From Planktothrix tepida PCC 9214 (GTDB taxonomy: Bacteria; Cyanobacteriota; Cyanobacteriia; Cyanobacteriales; Microcoleaceae), in NCBI RefSeq assembly GCF_900009145.1, contig NZ_LN889782.1, positions 299,082 through 342,605 on the forward strand: 43,524 nt of DNA, given 5' to 3'. The translations under genes and the position numbers were made by a program. Each line of letters starts with the position of its first letter. Within the stretch, counting starts at the first letter, position 1. A model generated the notes under the pieces. It did not search any database, was not told the origin of the DNA, and saw nothing but the letters and a program-made list of their open reading frames with translations. Of the stretch, positions 17,766-23,692 are shown piece by piece.

Positions 17766-18380
17766 TTATGGCATACAATTCATTACAAAACTTCTTATTA
17801 ACCCTAAAACCTCTGGCCGAATTTCGTGACCCATATTAAATTCTTGATATTCAACCTGAGCACCTAACTGTTGAAAGACATTCCGCGCTTGCTGGGCGGC
17901 TTCTACTGGAACAACCGGATCTTGTTTTCCATGAACGATCAACACCGGAGATAAAGGATGATCTAACGGTTCGGGGGAAAAATGTAAATAACCACTTAAA
18001 CTAATTAAACCCGCTAAGGGAAAATAACGCCCCATATCCAAAGCCATTGCTCCCCCTTGGGAAAATCCGCCTAATATTGTTTTGGATAGGGGAACCCCGG
18101 TACTTGCTTCTAAGGATTCTAGCCATTCCTTGACTTGGTTTTGAGTTTCGGTCAATCCCTTATATTCAGGAGTTTCCAAAGCATACCACGCTCGTCCTAG
18201 GGGAGCTTGGGGATGGGGAAAGGGGGCTTGGGGAAAAATAAATTGATATTCAGGCAAACGCAGCATTGGAGCTAGAGAAGTCAGATCTTCGGCATTAGCA
18301 CCCCAACCGTGCAGGATCACGATTAACCCATGAGGCGGTTTTCTGGTTTCCGGTGGAATGGAGATAAACTTTAAAGCCAT
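17766..18380 (-). CDS. alpha/beta hydrolase of the carboxylesterase/lysophospholipase (YpfH) type
   Basis: A 204-residue single-domain hydrolase of normal family length. Visible are the HGWGANAEDLTSLAP oxyanion region near residue 25, the nucleophile elbow G-F-S-Q-G-G (ILGGFSQGGAMALDMG, about 110), the acid in VHGKQDPVVP (about 150) and the catalytic His in NMGHEIRPEV (about 185). This is the bacterial acyl-protein-thioesterase/carboxylesterase group, acting on short-chain esters or lysophospholipids. No signal peptide is seen, so it is cytoplasmic. It is transcribed alone and divergently from the symporter remnant and arylsulfatase. The substrate is not predictable. Confidence 0.9.
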   Translation of the reverse strand: MALKFISIPPETRKPPHGLIVILHGWGANAEDLTSLAPMLRLPEYQFIFPQAPFPHPQAPLGRAWYALETPEYKGLTETQNQVKEWLESLEASTGVPLSKTILGGFSQGGAMALDMGRYFPLAGLISLSGYLHFSPEPLDHPLSPVLIVHGKQDPVVPVEAAQQARNVFQQLGAQVEYQEFNMGHEIRPEVLGLIRSFVMNCMP

Positions 18381-18446
18381 AATTGCAAGGGATTTTTAAC
18401 ATTCATGGTTTATAAAATAACATGAGAGACTGAAAACTCAGTCTAA

Positions 18447-18707
18447 GATCAAATTAAACAGAAATTGGACAAATCAGAGGATAAACGGTCAATTCTAGGA
18501 ATTTCTTGAATTGCTCGTAATGTTGGTTTAGCGTTATTTATTGCTATTTTCAATCATGTACAACAGCAGGTGATTCCAACCTTAATGGCCAATGTAATTT
18601 TGGGAGCTATTCTAGGTGTTCCCTACTCGATTTGGAATAAGCGCAAATTAGCCTCAGTACACCCATCATTAAATGGCTTACATTTGATGAGATCTGTGTA
18701 TTGGTGA
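18447..18707 (+). pseudogene. remnant of a bile acid:sodium symporter (BASS) family gene
   Basis: The gap between the esterase and arylsulfatase holds an open-looking frame broken by TGA at 18507-18509. Reading through it gives KRSILGIS-stop-IARNVGLALFIAIFN, then IPTLMANVILGAILGVPYSIWNKRK, ending at TGA 18705. Two hydrophobic helices and the ARNVGLAL stretch resemble the C-terminal end of BASS sodium symporters. The other ~250 residues are missing and a stop lies just upstream, so this is a decayed 3' fragment. The family call is by pattern memory, moderately sure; the broken state is seen directly. Confidence 0.5.
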
Positions 18708-18823
18708 AATATATTAAGATTGCAAATTTCTTATAACATGATTTCTCAAATCCTACGATAATCATACAATCCCTGGAAAAATTAGGTATTTATCTCTTTT
18801 TTTACTTTTAGGAGACATTAAAA

Positions 18824-20326
18824 ATGACGGATAAAAAACCGAACATTGTCGTTATTTGGGGGGATGATATTGGTCAATCTAACCTCAGTTGTTATAGTCA
18901 CGGTTTGATGGGCTATAAAACCCCGAATATCGATCGCATTGCCAAAGAGGGGATGCTATTTACTGACTCCTACGCCGAGCAGAGTTGTACCGCAGGACGC
19001 TCGGCATTCATTACAGGTCAATGTGTTTTTCGTACAGGTTTAAGCAAAGTCGGGATGCCGGGAGCCGACCTGGGGATGCGTTCTGAAGATCCGACTATTG
19101 CCGAACTCCTGAAACCCTTGGGTTACGCCACCGGACAATTTGGCAAAAACCACCTGGGGGACAAAGACGAAATGCTACCCACCAACCACGGCTTCGATGA
19201 GTTTTTCGGGAATCTGTATCACCTCAACGCAGAAGAAGAACCCGAACTACGAGACTATCCTTCCGCCGCAGACTTTCCCAACTTCAAGAAAAATTTTGGC
19301 CCACGAGGGGTACTTGACTGTAAAGCCAACCCCGATGGAACCCAAACCATTGTCGATACTGGCGCTCTGACGAAAAAGCGGATGGAAACCATTGATGATG
19401 AAGTCCTGGCCAAAGCCAAGGATTTTATTGACCGTCAGGTAAAGGCAGGTATTCCCTTCTTCCTCTGGTTTAATACGACCCATATGCACTTCCGTACCCA
19501 TGCCAAGCCTGAGAGTTTAGGTCAGTCTGGACGCTGGCAGTCAGAATACCACGACGTTATGATTGACCACGACAAGTGCGTTGGGGAATTGCTCAATTAC
19601 CTGGATGCCCTTGGGATTACCGATAATACATTTGTGATGTATAGCACCGATAATGGCCCCCACATGAACTCCTGGCCTGATGCGGGAATGACACCGTTTC
19701 GGAGTGAAAAAAATACGAACTGGGAAGGAGCCTTCCGTGTCCCTAAGTTGGTACGCTGGCCCGGTGTGATTAAGCCCGGTAGTGTCTCGAATGAAATTGT
19801 GAGTCATCTGGACTGGTTGCCAACTTTTTTGGCGATCGCAGGTGATCCAAATATTAAAGAAAAACTGCTCACAGGCTATCAGGTGGGTGATAAAACCTTC
19901 AAGGTGCATCTGGATGGCTATAACCTAGTGCCTTATCTCAAAGGCGAGGTGGAAAAAAGCCCACGAGTCGAATACTTTTACTTTAGTGATGATGGCGACC
20001 TGATGGCATTGCGCTTTGACCACTGGAAGACGGTTTTCATGGAACAACGGGTAAAAGGCACTTGCCAAATCTGGGCCGAACCCTTTGTCGTGTTGCGAGT
20101 TCCGAAACTGTTCAATCTCCGCACCGATCCCTATGAGCGTGCCGATATTACTTCAAATACCTATTGGGATTGGATGTTTGATCACATTCCTTTAGTATTG
20201 GCAGCCCAGCCAGTCGTTGCCAAATTTATCGCCACCTTCCAAGAGTTTCCCCCACGTCAAAAAGCAGCCAGTTTTACTGTTGATCAGGTGATGGAGAAAA
20301 TTACCTCTGGTATTGCGAGTCGTTAA
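18824..20326 (+). CDS. cytoplasmic-type arylsulfatase
   Basis: A 500-residue sulfatase with AGGAG 10 bases before its ATG. The N-terminal metal site is D14-D15 (VVIWGDDIGQSN). The modification site is C55-T-A-G-R59 in EQSCTAGRSAFITGQ, a C-x-A-x-R variant of the usual C-x-P-x-R, in which the cysteine would be turned into formylglycine. A second metal site lies in YSTDNGPHMNSWPDAGMTPF (about 275), with K/R residues for sulfate binding nearby (FRSEKNTNWEG). It should hydrolyse aryl or alkyl sulfate esters, perhaps for sulfur scavenging or choline-sulfate-like substrates. There is no signal peptide, unlike many arylsulfatases. No formylglycine-generating enzyme is in the window. Its coding sequence looks richer in G+C than its neighbours, consistent with lateral acquisition. 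Confidence 0.93.
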   Translation: MTDKKPNIVVIWGDDIGQSNLSCYSHGLMGYKTPNIDRIAKEGMLFTDSYAEQSCTAGRSAFITGQCVFRTGLSKVGMPGADLGMRSEDPTIAELLKPLGYATGQFGKNHLGDKDEMLPTNHGFDEFFGNLYHLNAEEEPELRDYPSAADFPNFKKNFGPRGVLDCKANPDGTQTIVDTGALTKKRMETIDDEVLAKAKDFIDRQVKAGIPFFLWFNTTHMHFRTHAKPESLGQSGRWQSEYHDVMIDHDKCVGELLNYLDALGITDNTFVMYSTDNGPHMNSWPDAGMTPFRSEKNTNWEGAFRVPKLVRWPGVIKPGSVSNEIVSHLDWLPTFLAIAGDPNIKEKLLTGYQVGDKTFKVHLDGYNLVPYLKGEVEKSPRVEYFYFSDDGDLMALRFDHWKTVFMEQRVKGTCQIWAEPFVVLRVPKLFNLRTDPYERADITSNTYWDWMFDHIPLVLAAQPVVAKFIATFQEFPPRQKAASFTVDQVMEKITSGIASR

Positions 20327-20336
20327 TTAACTTGAA

Positions 20337-20374
20337 GGGAAGGTGATTTATTATTTTTAATAAGTACCTTTCCC
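20337..20374 (+). terminator. hairpin after the arylsulfatase
   Basis: GGGAAGGT (20337-20344) pairs with ACCTTTCCC (20366-20374) with one bulged T, and TTATT/AATAA extend the stem inward. The position 10 bases after the stop fits a transcript end. No T run follows, so it may act as a 3' stabiliser or a weak terminator. Confidence 0.45.
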
Positions 20375-20401
20375 TGCTCTAAAAAACTTACCCCAATCTA
20401 A

Positions 20402-20518
20402 CTAAACTTGTTAATTCAACGTGAGTTCGATGGTTGTGTTGATAGTGTACCGTTAACCCAACGGATGGCTGAGTTAGAACGGCAAATAAAGGAACTGAGA
20501 GATTTAGTTAAGAAATAA
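20402..20518 (+). pseudogene. 38-codon 3' gene remnant, unknown family
   Basis: A frame opens directly after a stop, has no start codon with a ribosome site, and ends at TAA 20516. It reads like the C-terminus of a protein (FDGCVDSVPLTQRMAELERQIKELRDLV): a short linker followed by an amphipathic coiled-coil tail. It stands 17 bases before the helical-module gene. Likely a deletion remnant; the alternative is a tiny peptide from ATG 20465 (MAELERQIKELRDLVKK). Confidence 0.3.
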
Positions 20519-20535
20519 CTTTATTAATAAAAAAA

Positions 20536-21015
20536 ATGAGCGATCGCCAACGGTTACAAGATTTAGAAAGAAACCTGGAAATTCTCTATGAAAAATTGGG
20601 AGAGTTTGAGCAGGAGTTAATTATCACTGCACACGCTCCTACAAAATTTGAACTCAGACAGCGAATTAAGCGTGAGATTTCGCCCAGTATCCGACGTTAT
20701 GAAGCTGAATATTGGGAGCTTTACCCCCAAGAAGCCATTCTGATTTCTGATGAAGAAGCGACAACCCAGTTAGTAAGAGTAGAGCAGGCTGTTGAAGCCA
20801 TTGAACGTATCCCGCAGGCTGAGTATCCTCCAGAACTCATGAGCCTATTACAAGACATCCGCACTAAGTTAGACGAAGGAGATAAAGCAGCATCTGCCAA
20901 GTTAAAAGTCGCACTGCCTTTAATTCCACTCCTTGCATCTTATGAATTAGAGATGGATACCGAGGCAATGATGTACAAAGTTTGGAAGTCAATTAAAGCT
21001 AAAGTACGGAGATAG
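20536..21015 (+). CDS. small helical protein with effector-associated-type N-terminal module
   Basis: A 159-residue, mostly helical protein. The first ~60 residues (LEILYEKLGEFEQELIITAH, PTKFELRQRIKREI) form a short antiparallel helical module. It recurs at the start of the next gene and resembles the effector-associated adaptor modules found in cyanobacterial NTPase-linked conflict systems; I cannot name the exact family with certainty. Residues ~75-160 are a second helical part (TQLVRVEQAVEAIERI, LLQDIRTKLDEGD) with a hydrophobic stretch near 123-136 (LKVALPLIPLLASYELEMD). The ATG overlaps a HIP1 octamer and has no Shine-Dalgarno sequence. Only 3 bases separate it from the GUN4 gene, so the two are co-transcribed. 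Inference: an adaptor or effector partner that pairs with the GUN4 protein through the shared module. Confidence 0.7.
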   Translation: MSDRQRLQDLERNLEILYEKLGEFEQELIITAHAPTKFELRQRIKREISPSIRRYEAEYWELYPQEAILISDEEATTQLVRVEQAVEAIERIPQAEYPPELMSLLQDIRTKLDEGDKAASAKLKVALPLIPLLASYELEMDTEAMMYKVWKSIKAKVRR

Positions 21016-21018
21016 GAA

Positions 21019-21711
21019 ATGTCTGAGGAGAGGTTAAAGCAAGCGCTTAGAAATTGGCAAGATAAGCTGGCTCATTTTGAGTATGAATTGTCCTATACTG
21101 CTAGTGCAGAAAAGAAGTTTGAGTTAAGGAAATGTATTGAAGAATGCGATACAGCGATTCAAAGATTAAAAACTACAATCTCTGATTTAGAGCAGGAGCA
21201 ACAAAAGCAACAGTTAAACTCACCAAATATTCCCCAAATCGTAAAAATTGAACTTAAAAGTGAAAAGGGTGTTGACTACTCTCAACTGCGTGACCTTTTA
21301 GCATCAGGAAAGTGGAGAGAAGCAGACGAGGAAACGGCACGAGTAATGTATCTCGCTGCGGGAAGGCAGAAAGAAGGATGGCTGCGAGTAGAAGATATTG
21401 ATAACTTTCCCTGTGAGGATTTACGCACCATTAACCAACTTTGGCTGCATTACAGTAACGGTAAGTTTGGTTTCAGTGTTCAGAAGGAAATTTACCAAAG
21501 TCTGGGAGGTACAAGAGAGTATAATGAGGAGGTCTGGAAAAAGTTTTGCGATCGCGTGGGTTGGCGCGAGAAAGGAGAGTGGTTGAGTTATAAAGACCTA
21601 ACTTTTGATCCAGTGGAAGCCCGGAGTGGCTACCTCCCGTTTTGCCCGGTAGAGGGGGGGTTTTTGGATTTTGGTAATCTCTTCTCTCGCGCAGAGACTT
21701 GTAACCTGTAG
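21019..21711 (+). CDS. GUN4-domain protein with N-terminal helical adaptor module
   Basis: A 230-residue protein. Residues 1-60 (LRNWQDKLAHFEYELSYTAS, EKKFELRKCIEECD) form the same helical module as in the preceding gene, followed by a Q-rich coiled linker. Residues 85-230 are a GUN4 domain: VDYSQLRDLLASGKWREADEE, EGWLRVEDIDNFPCEDLRTI, LWLHYSNGKFGFSVQKEIY and the family-typical ending with LFSRAETCNL. Canonical GUN4 binds porphyrins and stimulates magnesium chelatase. Module-fused GUN4 proteins in cyanobacteria are likely porphyrin or signal sensors rather than the housekeeping chelatase helper. The whole domain looks intact. ATG 21019 follows GGAAAT weakly; the stop at 21711 is followed by a gene-poor gap with remnants. 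Confidence 0.88.
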   Translation: MSEERLKQALRNWQDKLAHFEYELSYTASAEKKFELRKCIEECDTAIQRLKTTISDLEQEQQKQQLNSPNIPQIVKIELKSEKGVDYSQLRDLLASGKWREADEETARVMYLAAGRQKEGWLRVEDIDNFPCEDLRTINQLWLHYSNGKFGFSVQKEIYQSLGGTREYNEEVWKKFCDRVGWREKGEWLSYKDLTFDPVEARSGYLPFCPVEGGFLDFGNLFSRAETCNL

Positions 21712-21873
21712 GATATAAGAACTCCAGGCTTTTTGTCAAGCTTATTTTTGAGTCTTTTTTTACACAAACATCGGCTTTTTCCTAACTCAATACCTAGCAC
21801 GGGGCATATCGAGAAAGCAAGGGTTTCCAGTGATGAACTAGCAGCCAGGTTAACCCATTGCTTTGTTCAATCT

Positions 21874-21993
21874 TCAAGAGTCATTAAAAAATTGCATAGC
21901 CACTTTCGGGTCATAGCAATTGGCTAAGACAAACTTTTCAGCAACATCTCGAATTTCATTCTTCGTAGGTTCCCAATCATCCGACAATTGTTG
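21874..21993 (-). pseudogene. 39-codon 3' remnant in the gap after the GUN4 gene
   Basis: On the minus strand a frame opens after a TAG and ends at TGA 21874-21876. It reads QQLSDDWEPTKNEIRDVAEK then FVLANCYDPKVAMQFFNDS, which looks like real, compositionally normal protein but has no start codon in frame. I do not recognise the family. The remaining 436 bases between the GUN4 gene and gdhA hold no gene. They contain an 8-bp inverted repeat TTAGACAA/TTGTCTAA at 22035-22056 without a T tract, and the palindrome at 22066. Confidence 0.35.
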
Positions 21994-22065
21994 CTAAAAT
22001 TTGGGGAATATTCACAGAAACAAAAATCATTTTTTTAGACAACAAAAATTGTCTAATAGTCCCCT

Positions 22066-22093
22066 GTAGAGACGTGCCATGGCGCGTCTCTAC
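22066..22093. repeat. 28-bp GTAGAGACG palindrome, copy 1
   Basis: GTAGAGACGTGCCATGGC continues to CGTCTCTAC, a near-perfect palindrome around CCATGG with one mismatch per arm pair. It is the exact reverse complement of the copy at 23649-23676, so the two flank gdhA in opposite orientation. This type of palindrome is widely dispersed in cyanobacterial genomes. Confidence 0.85.
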
Positions 22094-22147
22094 AAGGGTT
22101 TAGGGTAATAATCTCTAGCACCGATTTAAGGATGGAATATTAGTTGC

Positions 22148-23437
22148 TTACGGATATAAACCCCGATCCATTAACGCTTGAGCAACACGACCCACGCCTA
22201 AAGTATAGGCTGCTAATCGCATGGAAACGCCCCGTAATTTGGCTCGTTCACTCACACGAGAATAAGCTTGAACCATTAGATTTTCCATTTCATGATTCAC
22301 CCGTTCTTCATCCCAGAAGACAAAGGATTGACCTTGCACCCATTCCAAATAACTCACAACCACGCCACCAGCGTTCGCTAAAATATCGGGTAAAACGATA
22401 ATTCCTCGTGCTTCTAACATTTGATCGGCTAATAATGTAATCGGTGCGTTAGCCGCTTCAGCAATCATTTTCGCTTGAATTTGATTAGCATTGTCTTCGG
22501 TAATTTGATCTTCCATTGCCGCTGGAACCAACACATCACAAGCTAATGTTAATAATTCAGCATTTGTAATGGGTTCACTATCGGGAAATCCCGCTATACT
22601 ATGATTGTTGTGGGCAGCGTAGGCTTGCAGGGCTGGAATATCTAAGCCATTTTCCGAATAGATCCCGCCAGATACATTGGAAACTGCTAAGACCGTCGCG
22701 CCTGCTTCATAAAAGAGTTGAGCCGCCGCCGCGCCAACTTTCCCGAAGCCTTGAATCACAATTGCTACGCCTTCAAGGGTTTTGCCCATTTCTGCTAAGG
22801 CTTCCCGCACGGTAATCATCACACCCCGTCCGGTTGCCATATCTCGTCCTTTTGAACCCCCCACAGATAACGGTTTCCCGGTCACAACCCCTAGCACCGC
22901 CCGCCCCATATTCATCGAATAAGTATCCATGATCCAGGCCATTTCACGCGAAGAGGTTCCCACGTCGGGTGCTGGAATATCGGTTTCTGGCCCAATATCT
23001 TTGATCAGTTCACTGGCATAACGACGAGTGATCCGTTCCAACTCACTTAAACTATATTGATGCGGATCAAAACCAATGCCACCTTTAGCACCCCCATAGG
23101 GAATGCCCATTAAGGCACATTTCCACGTCATTAACATGGCTAAGGCGGAGAGTTCTCCCAAGTTCACGGAGGGATGATAGCGTAAACCGCCTTTATAGGG
23201 GCCAAGGACATCACAGTGTTGGACTCGATGTCCTGCTAACACCTCGACTTTGCCATTATCGAGTTTGACGGGAATGGAAACAGTCACAACTTTGCGGGGT
23301 TGTTGTAACACCACCAGGATATTGTCATCAAGATTTAATTCAACCGCCGCTTGTCCCAAATAGCTACAAGTCCGATCATAGGGGCAAATATAAGCCGGAG
23401 TCGGTGCCGGATTCATTCTGACAGGAGAGGATACCAT
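22148..23437 (-). CDS. gdhA: glutamate (Glu/Leu/Phe/Val-type) dehydrogenase
   Basis: A 429-residue amino-acid dehydrogenase, ATG at 23437 behind a strong GGAGGT site. It interconverts glutamate with 2-oxoglutarate and ammonium using NAD(P). The N-terminal catalytic domain shows KGGLRYHP, the catalytic-Lys segment IPYGGAKGGIGFDP (about 125-140) and PAPDVGTSSREMAWIMDTYS. The C-terminal Rossmann domain has GFGKVGAAAAQ, its nucleotide motif, and LVPAAMEDQITEDNA. Length fits the ~420-residue hexameric bacterial class. Cyanobacteria assimilate ammonium mainly by GS-GOGAT, so this enzyme is usually accessory or catabolic. A perfect GTA-N8-TAC sequence lies 81 bases upstream of the start, suggesting nitrogen control by NtcA. 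It is monocistronic by layout. Confidence 0.96.
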   Translation of the reverse strand: MVSSPVRMNPAPTPAYICPYDRTCSYLGQAAVELNLDDNILVVLQQPRKVVTVSIPVKLDNGKVEVLAGHRVQHCDVLGPYKGGLRYHPSVNLGELSALAMLMTWKCALMGIPYGGAKGGIGFDPHQYSLSELERITRRYASELIKDIGPETDIPAPDVGTSSREMAWIMDTYSMNMGRAVLGVVTGKPLSVGGSKGRDMATGRGVMITVREALAEMGKTLEGVAIVIQGFGKVGAAAAQLFYEAGATVLAVSNVSGGIYSENGLDIPALQAYAAHNNHSIAGFPDSEPITNAELLTLACDVLVPAAMEDQITEDNANQIQAKMIAEAANAPITLLADQMLEARGIIVLPDILANAGGVVVSYLEWVQGQSFVFWDEERVNHEMENLMVQAYSRVSERAKLRGVSMRLAAYTLGVGRVAQALMDRGLYP

Positions 23438-23517
23438 TTGCAGACCTCCATCAGTAATCGCTGAATTTGTCTTCTATCTGTAGCCTAACCTGTGATCCCG
23501 AAGAAAAGGTTAAATTT

Positions 23518-23531
23518 GTAATAATTGTTAC
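23518..23531. promoter_or_regulatory. candidate NtcA binding site upstream of gdhA
   Basis: GTAATAATTGTTAC matches GTA-N8-TAC, the NtcA consensus, 81 bases before the gdhA ATG. A TAN3T element (TAGGCT on the minus strand) occurs 30 bases downstream, further than the usual ~22, so promoter geometry is imperfect. In A/T-rich DNA this short motif occurs by chance several times per 40 kb; the position is what makes it notable. Confidence 0.45.
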
Positions 23532-23569
23532 AGAATTTTACGTTTATGAGTGATATTGGAGGGAATGGG

Positions 23570-23597
23570 GAATTACGAATTACGAATTACGAATTAC
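23570..23597. repeat. GAATTAC heptamer x4 tandem repeat
   Basis: Four perfect direct copies of GAATTAC in the gdhA/GGDEF intergenic region. They are followed by ACTGATAACTGATGACTG-type degenerate repeats through about 23700 that run up to the stop codon of the cyclase gene. Confidence 0.85.
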
Positions 23598-23648
23598 GAA
23601 CAGGGAATAGCTGATGACGGTTGACTGACAACTGATAACTGATGACTG

Positions 23649-23676
23649 GTAGAGACGCGCCATGGCACGTCTCTAC
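23649..23676. repeat. 28-bp GTAGAGACG palindrome, copy 2
   Basis: GTAGAGACGCGCCATGGC continues to CGTCTCTAC. It is the exact reverse complement of the copy at 22066-22093 and is embedded in ACTGATGACTG repeats 17 bases from the cyclase stop codon. Confidence 0.85.
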
Positions 23677-23692
23677 TGATGACTGATAACTG

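Noticed and set aside
22035-22056. 8-bp inverted repeat TTAGACAA/TTGTCTAA as a terminator
   Set aside because: No T tract follows on either strand, so it was not called a terminator, only noted in the gap description.
22596-22680. gdhA as a leucine or phenylalanine dehydrogenase
   Set aside because: The ~429-residue length and GGAKGGIGFDP/PAPDVGTSSREMAW motifs fit glutamate dehydrogenase; Leu/Phe dehydrogenases are usually ~350-370 residues.
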